Part shown: one piece after another, positions 40,502 to 48,768 of the stretch
Numbering within the stretch: position 1 is the first letter of the stretch
How the letters are laid out: every line of letters begins with the position of its first letter
Assembly: GCF_036014115.1 (NCBI RefSeq)
Contig: NZ_CP107913.1
Location: forward strand, 2,108,001 to 2,172,000
DNA from: Streptomyces sp. NBC_00448
GTDB lineage: Bacteria > Actinomycetota > Actinomycetes > Streptomycetales > Streptomycetaceae
Length of the DNA stretch: 64,000 nucleotides
Direction of reading: 5' to 3'
Made by a program: the position numbers and the translations under genes
The notes under the pieces: model-generated
Databases searched by the model: none
What the model was told of the DNA's origin: nothing
The model's input: the letters and a program-made list of their open reading frames with translations, nothing else

Positions 40502-41542
40502 CAGTGATCACGGTGGGGTGATCTTGAACGAGTAAGGGCCTTCCGGGTTCGGTGTGGATTGCGACATCGACATCGAACGATCAGAAGGCCCTCATGCCCC
40601 ACCGTAATGCACCTCTGACCGAGACCGGCCGTCTGCGGCTGGCCCGCTGCATCGTTGACGACCGGTGGACCCTGCGCCGGGCCGCCGAACGCTTCCAGGT
40701 CTCGCCCACCACGGCTCAGCGGTGGGCGGCCCGCTACCGGGAGCTGGGCGAGGCCGGGATGGTCGACCGCTCCTCGCGCCCGCACTCCAGCCCGCGCCGG
40801 ACACCGACCCGTACCGAGCGGCGGATCATCAAGGTCCGTGTCCTGCGCCGGTGGGGACCGGCCCGTATCGCCTACCTTCTCGGGCTGAACCCGGCGACCG
40901 TGCACCGTGTCCTGACCCGCTACCGGCTGGCCCGTCTGGCCCACCTGGACCGTGCCACCGGCCGGGTGATCCGCCGCTACGAACACGCCGCCCCCGGCGA
41001 CCTCGTCCACGTCGACATCAAGAAACTCGGCAACATCCCCGACGGCGGCGGCCACAAGGTCCTCGGCCGGCAAGCAGGCCGCAAGAACCGCACCAAGGCG
41101 GGCATGAGCTTCCTGCACAACGCCATCGACGACCACTCCCGCCTGGCCTACAGCGAAATCCTGGCCGACGAGAAGAAAGAGACCGCCGTCGGGTTCTGGC
41201 AGCGCGCCCACGCCTTCTTCGCCGCCGCCGGTATCACCGTCCAGCGGGTCCTGACCGACAACGGCTCCTGCTACAAGTCACATCTGTGGCGCAACTCCCT
41301 TGCCGAGCAAGGTATTTCACACAAACGCACCCGGCCCTACCGGCCCCAGACCAACGGCAAGGTCGAACGGTTCAACCGCACCCTGCTGGACGAATGGGCC
41401 TACGCGAAGCCCTACCGCACCGACGCCGAACGACGCGCCGCCTATCAGCAGTGGCTCCACACCTACAATCACCACCGCGGACACACCGCACTCAAAGGCC
41501 AACCACCCGCCAGCCGCGTCCCCAACCTAACGGGTCAGTACA
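40478..41542. mobile_element. IS481-family insertion sequence
   Basis: 1065 bp beginning TGTTCTGTCC and ending as the complement of TGTACTGACC (TGT...ACA ends). It is flanked by a perfect 6-bp target duplication ACTAGC (40472-40477 and 41543-41548). One plus-strand transposase fills it. The duplication carries a stop codon on each strand and terminates both the transposase and the neighbouring minus-strand gene. Confidence 0.92.
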
Positions 41543-41547
41543 ACTAG
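40592..41547 (+). CDS. IS481-family DDE transposase
   Basis: 318 residues. N-terminal helix-turn-helix (LRRAAERFQVSPTTAQRWAA), a second one around RIAYLLGLNPATVHRVL, then the rve-type core: Asp in DLVHVDIKKLG, Asp in VLTDNGSCYKS and Glu in GKVERFNRTLLDEWAY. ATG 40592. The TAG stop (41545-41547) lies outside the element, in the target duplication. Confidence 0.95.
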
Positions 41548-42362
41548 CTCACCGGTGCGGCCCGCGCCGCCCCTTCGGTGAGCGCCCGGGCAGTGGCCCG
41601 GTCGGCGGGCAGGAACGCCTCCAGCTTCAGCTCCGCGATCGTCACGTCCGCGGCCGTCGCGAAGACCGCGACCGTGGTCATCAGGCGCAGCAGGCCGCGG
41701 CTCGCCGTCTCCAGTTCCATCGGCACCGCGAAGCCCAGCAGTTGGGCGTCCCCGGGCGCGGACTCGCCGACGTAGGACGCCAGTTCGGCGTGGAGCGCGG
41801 CCAGGCGGGCGTCGGGGTTGCGGCGCTGCTCGTCCCGGAGCGCCTCGATGACGTGCCGGGCCCACTGCGGGAAGTTGCGGATGCGCGGGGCGAGTCCGCC
41901 CGGATGCAGGGCGAGCCGCAGGATGTTGGCGTGCGGGCCGAGAAGCGCCGGGTCGACGCCCTCCGTCATCACGTCGAACGCGCTGTTCGCGCGGACCAGC
42001 GTGCCGTGCCGGTCCACGACGATCGCCGGGTAGGGCAGGTGCCCGGCGAGCACGTGGTCGAGCGCTTCGAGCGCGGGGGCGAGTGCCGGGTCGTCAAGGT
42101 CGTGTTCGGGGTGGACGGGTGCGTAACCGGCGGCGAGCAGCAGCCCGTTGCGCTCGCGCAGCGGGAGCGCGAGGGAGTCGGCGAGCCGTGCCACCAGGGC
42201 CCGGCCGGGCGCCGAGCGGCCGTTCTCGATGAAGCTGATGTGGCGCTGGGTGGTGCCCGCGCGGGAGGCGAGTTCGAGCTGGCTGAGGTGGCGCCGGTTG
42301 CGGCTGGCGCGCAGCGCCTCGGGGAAGTCCACGCCCCCGTTGTAACGGGTGCGGCCGCCCAT
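41544..42362 (-). CDS. XRE-family MmyB-like transcriptional regulator
   Basis: About 272 residues from ATG 42362; GTG 42332 (VDFPEALRASR) is also plausible. HTH: LSQLELASRAGTTQRHISFI then ENGRSAPGR. The MmyB domain follows (PYPAIVVDRHGTLVRANSA, NILRLALHPGGLAPRIRNF, GFAVPMELETASRGLLRLMT). This group often governs short-chain dehydrogenases or oxidoreductases next door. Divergent from the LLM oxidoreductase at 42419, its likely target. IS481 inserted exactly at its stop codon but the duplicated target restores TAG, so the protein is unchanged. Confidence 0.88.
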   Translation of the reverse strand: MGGRTRYNGGVDFPEALRASRNRRHLSQLELASRAGTTQRHISFIENGRSAPGRALVARLADSLALPLRERNGLLLAAGYAPVHPEHDLDDPALAPALEALDHVLAGHLPYPAIVVDRHGTLVRANSAFDVMTEGVDPALLGPHANILRLALHPGGLAPRIRNFPQWARHVIEALRDEQRRNPDARLAALHAELASYVGESAPGDAQLLGFAVPMELETASRGLLRLMTTVAVFATAADVTIAELKLEAFLPADRATARALTEGAARAAPVS

Positions 42363-42418
42363 CTGCCATTCCCTGCCGGGAATTGAGGACATGCCCTCGA
42401 TCGCGGACGCTCGGCCGT

Positions 42419-43531
42419 ATGACGAACACGTGCACTTCTCCGGCCGACGGTTCCCCGGCCGGCTCCCCGACCGGCTCTGCGGCCGGCTCTGCGACCGAGC
42501 CGGGCTCCGGTTCGAGCTCGGGCCCCCGCTCAGGCTCCGGCTCCCGTCCCGTGGATCACGACGCGCTGCGGCTCGGCGTCTTCGTGCCCACCACCCTGGC
42601 GCAGTGGGCGCCGCACGACGGCCCGCGGGACGTGCTGCGCTTCGGGGTCCATGCCGAACGCGCCGGCTTCGACTCCCTGTGGGTCACCGACTCGCTGCTG
42701 ACGCCGAGGATCGAGGCGCTGACGGCGCTGACCGCCCTCGCGTCGGCCACCGAACGAGTGACGCTGGGCACCGGCACCCTGCTGCCGGCCCTGCGCCCAC
42801 CGGTCACCGCCGCCCAGACCATCGCCTCGGTGGACCAGCTGTCCGGCGGCCGCCTGGTCCTCGCGGTCGGCGCGGGCTTCCCCGGCCGCTTCGGCGCACC
42901 CGTCTACGCGATGGCCGGCACCCCCTGGCCGAAGCGGTTCGCCCGCCTGGACGAGACCGTCGCCCTGTGGCGCCGGCTGTGGACCGGAGAGGGGCCGATC
43001 TCCTTCCACGGCGAGGTGCTGCACTTCGACGACCTCGCGCCCGGCACGCCCACGTTCCGCCCGCAGGGTCCGCCGATCTGGCTGGGCGGCGCCACCCCCG
43101 CCGCCCAGGCCCGCGCCGGCCGCCACTACGACGGCTGGTTCCCCTACCCGCCCGACCCGGCCGACTACGGTACGGGGCTGGCCGCGATCCGCGCCTCGGC
43201 CGCCGCTGCGGGACGTTCCGACGCCGCGTTCACCCCCGCCCTGTTCGTGAACGTCCTGCTCACGGGCGCGGCGGACGGCGGCCGTGCCGCACTCGACGCG
43301 TACGCCCGGGCCACTTACGGGCGCCCGGTCGAGGAGATGGAGCAGATACAGGCGAACGCCGCGGGGACGCCCGACGCGGTCGTCGACAAGCTCGGCCGGT
43401 ACGTGGCCGCGGGCGCCCGTCACCTGGTGTTCCGGATCGCCGCGCTGGACATCGCGGGGCAGGCGGCGCAGCTCGACGGTTTGGCGGAGCTGCGGGGGCG
43501 GCTCGACGCGCTGGTGCGGGTGGCAGTGTGA
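42419..43531 (+). CDS. LLM-class F420-dependent oxidoreductase
   Basis: 370 residues. A low-complexity Gly/Ser/Pro leader of about 45 residues precedes the luciferase-like TIM barrel: LRLGVFVPTTLAQWAPHD, GFDSLWVTDSLLTPR, LGTGTLLPALRPP, SVDQLSGGRLVLAVGAGFPG and PPIWLGGATPAAQARAG. Absence of FMN-monooxygenase partners suggests F420 use, the norm in actinomycetes. Substrate unknown. ATG 42419 is chosen over an in-frame TTG at 42383. Divergent from the MmyB regulator. Confidence 0.88.
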   Translation: MTNTCTSPADGSPAGSPTGSAAGSATEPGSGSSSGPRSGSGSRPVDHDALRLGVFVPTTLAQWAPHDGPRDVLRFGVHAERAGFDSLWVTDSLLTPRIEALTALTALASATERVTLGTGTLLPALRPPVTAAQTIASVDQLSGGRLVLAVGAGFPGRFGAPVYAMAGTPWPKRFARLDETVALWRRLWTGEGPISFHGEVLHFDDLAPGTPTFRPQGPPIWLGGATPAAQARAGRHYDGWFPYPPDPADYGTGLAAIRASAAAAGRSDAAFTPALFVNVLLTGAADGGRAALDAYARATYGRPVEEMEQIQANAAGTPDAVVDKLGRYVAAGARHLVFRIAALDIAGQAAQLDGLAELRGRLDALVRVAV

Positions 43532-43630
43532 CCGGCCGGCCTGGACGGGCGGGACGACCGCGACGGGGCGGACGACCGCGACGGGTGGGGGCCGCGGCAC
43601 GTTGACATGCCCGGGTGGGCCGAACCATGC

Positions 43631-43645
43631 TGAGCAAGCGCTTGG
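43631..43645. promoter_or_regulatory. operator TGAGCAAGCGCTTGG upstream of maoC
   Basis: Contains the perfect palindrome CAAGCGCTTG. The same 13 bp (TGAGCAAGCGCTT) occurs at 44904-44916, before the tetR gene. Located about 28 bp upstream of the MaoC start. It resembles the AnCAAGnnCTTGnT motif I know for mycobacterial KstR2. Confidence 0.7.
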
Positions 43646-43672
43646 AAACCAGCTACCCAGGAGGCCACCGCC

Positions 43673-44134
43673 ATGCCGCAGCCCCGCGTCTTCGCGTCGC
43701 TCGACGAACTCCGTGCCGCCGTCGGCGAGCAGCTCGGCTGGACCGACTGGGTGGAGATCGAGCAGAAGCGGATCGACCAGTTCGCCGAGGCGACCGGTGA
43801 CCACCAGTGGATTCACGTCGACCCCGCGCGGGCGGCGCAGGGCCCGTTCGGCACCACCATCGCGCACGGTTTCCTGACGCTCTCCCTGATCCCGTCGCTG
43901 ACCCCGCGGCTGTTCAGCGTCGAAGGCGTCCGGATGGGCGTCAACTACGGCGTCAACAAAGTCCGTTTCCCCGCCCCCGTGCCGGTCGGCTCGCGGCTGC
44001 GGGCCACCGCGAAGATCGCCGAGGTGTCGGAGGCGGGCGGCGGCGTCCAGCTCGTCACCCAGGTCACGATCGAGCGCGAGGGCGGCGAGAAGCCGGTGTG
44101 CGTCGCGGAGACGGTGGCGCGGTTCTACCTCTGA
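43673..44134 (+). CDS. MaoC-like (R)-specific enoyl-CoA hydratase
   Basis: 153 residues, single hot-dog domain. The hydratase motif with catalytic Asp and His is FAEATGDHQWIHVDPARA, followed by GTTIAHGFLTLSLIP. It hydrates enoyl-CoA or an equivalent thioester. ATG 43673 follows ggaggcc. The CAAGCGCTTG operator upstream places it under the convergent TetR gene at 44227-44841. Confidence 0.92.
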   Translation: MPQPRVFASLDELRAAVGEQLGWTDWVEIEQKRIDQFAEATGDHQWIHVDPARAAQGPFGTTIAHGFLTLSLIPSLTPRLFSVEGVRMGVNYGVNKVRFPAPVPVGSRLRATAKIAEVSEAGGGVQLVTQVTIEREGGEKPVCVAETVARFYL

Positions 44135-44180
44135 ACCGGCCTCGGATCTACGAGGCGTTCATCGGGCGCACCGCCGGGGG

Positions 44181-44214
44181 GCCGGGCGCCGGGCGCCGGG
44201 CGCCGGGCGCCGGG
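44181..44214. repeat. 7-bp tandem repeat (gcgccgg) between convergent genes
   Basis: About four and a half copies of gccgggc between maoC and tetR stops. Self-complementary, so it can fold and may terminate transcription in both directions. Confidence 0.5.
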
Positions 44215-44226
44215 AAGATCATCGGA

Positions 44227-44841
44227 TCAGCCGATCCGGCGGACCATCCTCAGCACGAGGTCGGCGTAGAGCGCGCCGACCTCGTCGGGTGTACGGCTGC
44301 CGCCCGGACTGAACCAGCGGGCCACGTCGATGCACAGCGACAGCACCGCGAGCGTGGTCCCGGAGACGTCGGGCACGTCGAACTCGCCGGTCGCCACACC
44401 GTCCTTGATGACCGTCCGGATCGCGTCCTCGCTCCGCCGGCGCAGCACGACGATCTCGCGGTAGTGCTCGGGGGCGAGCGCGCCGAGTTCGTACTGCACG
44501 ATGCGGCCGGTGGTGTGATGCTCGGCGTGCCAGCGGACGAAGACGCGGACCGCCGCCGCGAGGCGTTCCGCCGGAGTGCCGTCGGCGTCGCGGGCCTCTT
44601 CCAGCATGGCCAGCGACCGGTGGTGGCCGACCTTGCTGATCTGGTAGAGCAGTTCTTCCTTGGTCTTGTAGTGGATGTAGAGCGCGGCGGGGCTCATCCC
44701 GGCCCGGCCGGCGATGTCCCGGGTGGTGGTGGCGTGGTAGCCGCGCTCCGCGAACGCCTCGACCGCGGCGATCACCAGCCGCCTCGCGGCGTCGGGGGTG
44801 ATGTCACCCCACGCCTCGCCGGTTGCCGCCTCCGCAGTCAT
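44227..44841 (-). CDS. TetR-family regulator (KstR2-like by operator)
   Basis: 204 residues from ATG 44841. HTH: TRDIAGRAGMSPAALYIHYK (about 40-60), then EELLYQISKVGHHRSLAMLE. The C-terminal domain contains VRVFVRWHAEHHTTGRIVQY. Both its own promoter (44904-44916) and the maoC promoter (43631-43645) carry TGAGCAAGCGCTT, so autoregulation and control of the hydratase are likely, with a CoA thioester as inducer. Confidence 0.87.
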   Translation of the reverse strand: MTAEAATGEAWGDITPDAARRLVIAAVEAFAERGYHATTTRDIAGRAGMSPAALYIHYKTKEELLYQISKVGHHRSLAMLEEARDADGTPAERLAAAVRVFVRWHAEHHTTGRIVQYELGALAPEHYREIVVLRRRSEDAIRTVIKDGVATGEFDVPDVSGTTLAVLSLCIDVARWFSPGGSRTPDEVGALYADLVLRMVRRIG

Positions 44842-44903
44842 CGCACGCTCCTCACGCCCGTCACACCCACTTGGTCGACAGGGCCACACCCTACCGCCAT
44901 GGG

Positions 44904-44916
44904 TGAGCAAGCGCTT
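44904..44916. promoter_or_regulatory. second TGAGCAAGCGCTT operator, upstream of tetR
   Basis: Thirteen bases identical to 43631-43643, 63 bp before the tetR start. Confidence 0.65.
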
Positions 44917-45035
44917 AGGCGAAGGAGCCGGCGACCGCACCGGGGCGGGGCGTGCCGGGCGGGCCGGCCAGGGCAGCCGGAGCCAGAGCCAGAGCCGATA
45001 CGACCAATGCCGATGCCGCCGGAACCGCTGCGGCG

Positions 45036-46193
45036 CTAGAACGCGGAGATGCCGGTCAGCGCCCGCCCGATCAGCAGTTTGTGTATCTGGCTCGTGCCTT
45101 CGTACAACGTCATCACCCGGGCGTCGCGCAGCAGCTTGCCCGCCGGGAATTCGTCGATATAGCCATACCCGCCGAAGACCTGGAGCGCGTTGTTGGCGCA
45201 GCGCACCGCGGCCTCACTGGCGTAGAGCTTGGCGACCGACGACTCGGTGGCGAAGGGCAGCCCGCGGTCGATGAGGTCGGCGACCCGCCAGGTGAGCAGC
45301 CGCGCGGCGTCCACGTCGACGGCGATGTCGGCGAGCATCTCCTGGACGAGCTGATGCCGGGCGATCGGCACCCCGAACTGCTCGCGCTGACCGGCGTACC
45401 CGGTGGCTGCCTCCAGGCACGCCTGCGCGATGCCGACACAGCCCGCGGCGACCGACATCCGGCCCTTGGCGAGCGCGGACATGGCGACGGAGAAGCCCTT
45501 GCCCTCGGGCCCGAGCATCGCGTCCGCCGGTACCCGTACCGCATCCAGCACCAACTCGGCCGTCGCCTGGCCGCGCAGGCCCAGCTTGCCGTGCACCTCG
45601 CGGCGGGTCAGCCCGGGGGCGTCGGCCGGCACCAGGAAGGCGCTCACGCCCCGGTGGCCCTCGCCGCCGGTGCGCGCGAAGAGCAGCACGACATCGGCCC
45701 AGGTGCCGTTGGTGATGAACATCTTGCTGCCGCTGATCTCGTACGCGTCACCGTCCCGCACCGCGCGGGTGGTGAGGTTGGCGGCATCCGATCCGGTCCC
45801 GGGTTCGGTGAGGCCGAAGCAGCCGATCGCGTCGCCTGCCGTCAACCGCGGCAGCCACGCGCGCTTCTGGGCGTCGCTGCCCCAGCGCGCTATCGACTTG
45901 GCGACAAGGCCGAGCGAGACCGACACGATGCCGCGCACCGCGGAGTCACCGCGCCCCAACTCCTCGGTGACCAGGCAGTACGCGAGATGGTCGCCGCCCG
46001 AGCCGCCGTACTCCTCGCCGATGGTCAGGCCGAGGAAGCCCAGCGCGCCCAGCTTCTTCACAATGCCGCGATCCACGCTCTCCGCCCGATCCCACTCGAC
46101 GGCGTGCGGAGCGATCTCCCGGTCGGCGAACTCCCTGGCCAGCGCCTTGACGGCGGCCTGCTCCTCGGACAGCTCAAGGTCCACTGCGGTCAC
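45036..46193 (-). CDS. acyl-CoA dehydrogenase
   Basis: 385 residues. Signature GCFGLTEPGTGSDAANLTTR, KMFITNGTWADV, QFGVPIARHQLVQEMLAD and the terminal QVFGGYGYIDEFPAGKLLRD region with EGTSQIHKL. The catalytic Glu lies in MTLYEGTSQIH, as in short/medium-chain enzymes. GTG 46193. It shares its promoter region with the divergent TetR gene at 46262 across the AAACTA-N7-TAGTTT site. Confidence 0.92.
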   Translation of the reverse strand: MTAVDLELSEEQAAVKALAREFADREIAPHAVEWDRAESVDRGIVKKLGALGFLGLTIGEEYGGSGGDHLAYCLVTEELGRGDSAVRGIVSVSLGLVAKSIARWGSDAQKRAWLPRLTAGDAIGCFGLTEPGTGSDAANLTTRAVRDGDAYEISGSKMFITNGTWADVVLLFARTGGEGHRGVSAFLVPADAPGLTRREVHGKLGLRGQATAELVLDAVRVPADAMLGPEGKGFSVAMSALAKGRMSVAAGCVGIAQACLEAATGYAGQREQFGVPIARHQLVQEMLADIAVDVDAARLLTWRVADLIDRGLPFATESSVAKLYASEAAVRCANNALQVFGGYGYIDEFPAGKLLRDARVMTLYEGTSQIHKLLIGRALTGISAF

Positions 46194-46214
46194 CCGGCCC
46201 TTCTGGACTTCCCT

Positions 46215-46233
46215 AAACTACCGGCGCTAGTTT
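46215..46233. promoter_or_regulatory. operator AAACTA-N7-TAGTTT, copy 1
   Basis: 6-bp arms, 7-bp spacer, between acyl-CoA dehydrogenase (46193) and tetR (46262). In reverse orientation it equals the site at 50249-50267 in 18 of 19 bases (AAACTAGCGCCGRTAGTTT). Confidence 0.8.
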
Positions 46234-46261
46234 TCCGCCGGCAGCCTCTACTATGTGCCGC

Positions 46262-46897
46262 ATGGCCCGCCCCCGCAAGCCCCTCCTCAGCCGCGACCGC
46301 ATCGTGACGGCGGCGCTCGCCCTCATCGACGAGGAGGGGCTGAACGCGCTGTCCACCCGGCGCCTCGCCGCCAAGCTCGGGGTCAGCGGGCCGTCCCTCT
46401 ACAACCACTTCGCCACCAAGGAGGCCATCCTCGACGCCGCCGCCGACACGGTCATCGCCCAGGTCGACCTGTCGATGTTCGCGCCCGCGCCGGACGGCCG
46501 ACCCGACTGGCGTGCCGCCCTCCTCGCCTGGGGCCGCTCCTACCGCGCCGCCCTCACTGAGCACCCCCACATCGTGCCCTTCCTCGCCACCGGCCCCGGA
46601 CTGCGGCCCGCCGGACTGCGAATGGCCGACGCCGTCTTCGGCGCCATGGTCGAGGCGGGATGGCCCGCCGCCCAGGCGACCCGGATCGGAGCGCTGATGC
46701 GCTACTTCGTCACCGGCTCGGCGCTCGGCTCTTTCGCGGGCGGCTTCGTCGGCGACCCCCAGGCGTACGACCCGGCCGACTACCCCCACCTCGGCCAGGC
46801 CCACCTGCTGGCCGGCCATCGCGAGCAGGTCGACGAGGGGGCGTTCGAAACCGGCCTACGTGCCCTCATCGACGGACTGGCCCTCCAGTTCCGCTGA
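46262..46897 (+). CDS. TetR-family regulator controlling acyl-CoA and aldehyde dehydrogenase genes (inferred)
   Basis: 211 residues from ATG 46262; ATG 46253 is an alternative. HTH: LSTRRLAAKLGVSGPSLYNH with FATKEAILDAAADTV. The C-terminal part (ALMRYFVTGSALGSFAGGFV) is the TetR/AcrR ligand domain with a long helix. The same 19-bp palindrome stands in its own promoter and in that of the aldehyde dehydrogenase 4 kb away, so one regulator may cover both. Confidence 0.87.
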   Translation: MARPRKPLLSRDRIVTAALALIDEEGLNALSTRRLAAKLGVSGPSLYNHFATKEAILDAAADTVIAQVDLSMFAPAPDGRPDWRAALLAWGRSYRAALTEHPHIVPFLATGPGLRPAGLRMADAVFGAMVEAGWPAAQATRIGALMRYFVTGSALGSFAGGFVGDPQAYDPADYPHLGQAHLLAGHREQVDEGAFETGLRALIDGLALQFR

Positions 46898-46921
46898 GTC
46901 CGCCGCGCCTCCGATGACAGG

Positions 46922-47461
46922 ATGACGCGCATGCCCGCTTTCGACGACATCCCCGCCGACGCCCACGTCCAGGTCAACTACACCAAGTACGACGGCTCCC
47001 TGCACTGGAACCTTCGGATGCGCCGGCTCGGTGAGGACGCACACGGAACCTGGCTCGGCCTCCCCGCGGACAGCACCATATGCAAGGGTCACAGCCGGAC
47101 CCTGGCCCTGCCCGAAGCCCACGTCATCCTCTTCCCGCGCGACGCCTGGTGGACCGCCACCTTCAACGCGGCCCCGCGCAAGACCGAGATCTACTGCGAC
47201 ATCACCACCCCACCACAGTGGCCCTCCGCAGCCGAGGTCACCATGGTCGACCTCGACCTCGACGTCCTGCGCCACCGCGACGCCCCGCTCCCGGTCCTCG
47301 TCGACGAGGACGAGTTCGCCGAGCACCAGGTGCATTACGGCTACCCCATCGACGTCATCCGCGCCGCCAGCCAGGCCGCGTCCTGGCTGATGCACGCGAT
47401 CGCCGAGCACTCGGGCCCCTTCGACGGCGCGCACGAACCGTGGCTGGCGCAGGTCGCCTAG
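46922..47461 (+). CDS. DUF402-domain protein
   Basis: 179 residues. The DUF402 beta-barrel with YCDITTPPQW, VDLDLDVLRHRDAPLPVLVD and DEFAEHQVHYGYP fits this family; some members hydrolyse nucleoside tri/diphosphates with metal-binding Asp/Glu. The acidic positions of that centre (YCDI, DLDLDV, DEDEF) are present. ATG 46922 is 24 bp after the tetR stop, so it is probably co-transcribed. Role here unknown. Confidence 0.85.
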   Translation: MTRMPAFDDIPADAHVQVNYTKYDGSLHWNLRMRRLGEDAHGTWLGLPADSTICKGHSRTLALPEAHVILFPRDAWWTATFNAAPRKTEIYCDITTPPQWPSAAEVTMVDLDLDVLRHRDAPLPVLVDEDEFAEHQVHYGYPIDVIRAASQAASWLMHAIAEHSGPFDGAHEPWLAQVA

Positions 47462-47503
47462 CTCCGCGACCGGCCAGGCGGTCCGTCCGGCTACCCCGGC
47501 CGG

Positions 47504-48586
47504 TCAGAACACCACCAGGGCCCGGCCGCCGCGCCCGGCAGTCATCGCCTCGAAGGCATCCGGTATGCCGTCGAGGCCGATGCGGTCGGTGACCAGAGCG
47601 GAGAGGTCCAGCCGCCCTTCGCGTGCGTGCCCGGCGAGGACGGGGAGATCCTTCGCCGGGTCGCAGTTGCCGTACACACAACCGGACAACGTACGGCCGA
47701 AGTAGAAGAGTTCCAGCGCCGTGAAAGCAACCTGCTGATCCTGTCCGCCGATACCGACGACCGCGGTCCGCCCGCCGCGCCGGGTGGACGACCACGCGGT
47801 ACGGATCGTGTCGGCGCGGCCCACGCACTCGACGGCCGCGTCGGCACCGTAGCCTCCCGTGAGTTTGCGGACCCGCTTGGCGGTGTCCTCACCCGCCACC
47901 ACGAAGTCCGTGGCACCCGCCGCCCTGGCCAACTCCTCCTTGCCCGGAGCCACATCGACCGCGATGATCCGGTCCGCCCCGGCGATCCTGGCCGACTGCA
48001 GAACGGCCAGGCCCACCCCGCCGACTCCGTACACGGCGACCGACTCCCCCGGCCGCACCCCCGCCACATGGTGCACCGCGCCGTAACCGGTCAGCACCGC
48101 GCAACCGAGCAGCGCCGCATCGCCCAGCGGCACCCCCTCCGGCAGCGGCAGTACCGCGTTCGCCGCCACCACCGTCTCCTCCGCGAACACCGCGGTACCC
48201 AGACCCGGGTACAGCTCGCTCCCGTCGACGGCCAGCGTCGCGTACGGTGCCGCCGCCGCCGCGCCCGCGTTCGCGCACAGCCACGGCTCGGCGAGCCCGC
48301 AGAAGTGGCAGGACCCGCAGGCCGGAGCCCAGTTGAGCACCACCCGGTCGCCGACCGCCACGTGCGCGACGCCCTCCCCCACCTCCACGACCGTGCCCGC
48401 CCCTTCGTGGCCGAGCACCGCGGGCACGGGTTGTCGCAGGGTGCCGTTGGACAGCGACAGATCCGAGTGGCACACCCCGGCCGCCGCCAGCTTCACCCGC
48501 ACCTGGCCGGGCCCGGGCTGCGGCAACTCGATGTCGGTGACCACCAGCGGGGCGTTCACTTCGGGCAGTACGGCGGCGCGGACCAC
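47504..48586 (-). CDS. zinc-dependent alcohol dehydrogenase
   Basis: 360 residues. Catalytic zinc: Cys in GVCHSDLSLSNG, His-Glu in LGHEGAGTVVEVGEGV and a later Cys in ALLGCAVLTGYGAV; structural zinc Cys cluster in CGSCHFCGLAEPWLC. Rossmann motif VYGVGGVGLAVLQSA. It resembles the NDMA/Rxyl_3153-type or benzyl alcohol dehydrogenases and would make the aldehyde for the ALDH upstream. GTG 48586 follows aggag. Second gene after ALDH on the same strand, separated by a repetitive 182-bp spacer. Confidence 0.9.
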   Translation of the reverse strand: MVRAAVLPEVNAPLVVTDIELPQPGPGQVRVKLAAAGVCHSDLSLSNGTLRQPVPAVLGHEGAGTVVEVGEGVAHVAVGDRVVLNWAPACGSCHFCGLAEPWLCANAGAAAAAPYATLAVDGSELYPGLGTAVFAEETVVAANAVLPLPEGVPLGDAALLGCAVLTGYGAVHHVAGVRPGESVAVYGVGGVGLAVLQSARIAGADRIIAVDVAPGKEELARAAGATDFVVAGEDTAKRVRKLTGGYGADAAVECVGRADTIRTAWSSTRRGGRTAVVGIGGQDQQVAFTALELFYFGRTLSGCVYGNCDPAKDLPVLAGHAREGRLDLSALVTDRIGLDGIPDAFEAMTAGRGGRALVVF

Positions 48587-48619
48587 GGTGTCTCCTGGGC
48601 TGCTTGCGAAGGTTGTCGA

Positions 48620-48768
48620 GTTGTCGGCTTTCCCGGGCGCCAGGACCCGGGGGCGGGGACCCGGGGGCGGCCGGACCCAGGGGCGGGACCTGGCTGGCGG
48701 GTGCCAGGGGCGGACCCGGCTGGCGGCAGCCAGGGAGGGTCGGCACCCCAGGGCGGGGACCCGGAAGG
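48620..48768. repeat. degenerate GC-rich tandem repeats in the ALDH-ADH spacer
   Basis: Imperfect units around ggcggggacccgg and ccagg/cctgg, about 12-20 bp each, fill the gap between the two dehydrogenase genes. Strong secondary structure is likely and could tune expression of the downstream gene. Confidence 0.55.

Noticed and set aside
40552..40591. Upstream start for the IS481 transposase
   Set aside because: The frame is open, but family members start MPHRNAPLTETGR; ATG 40592 is preferred.
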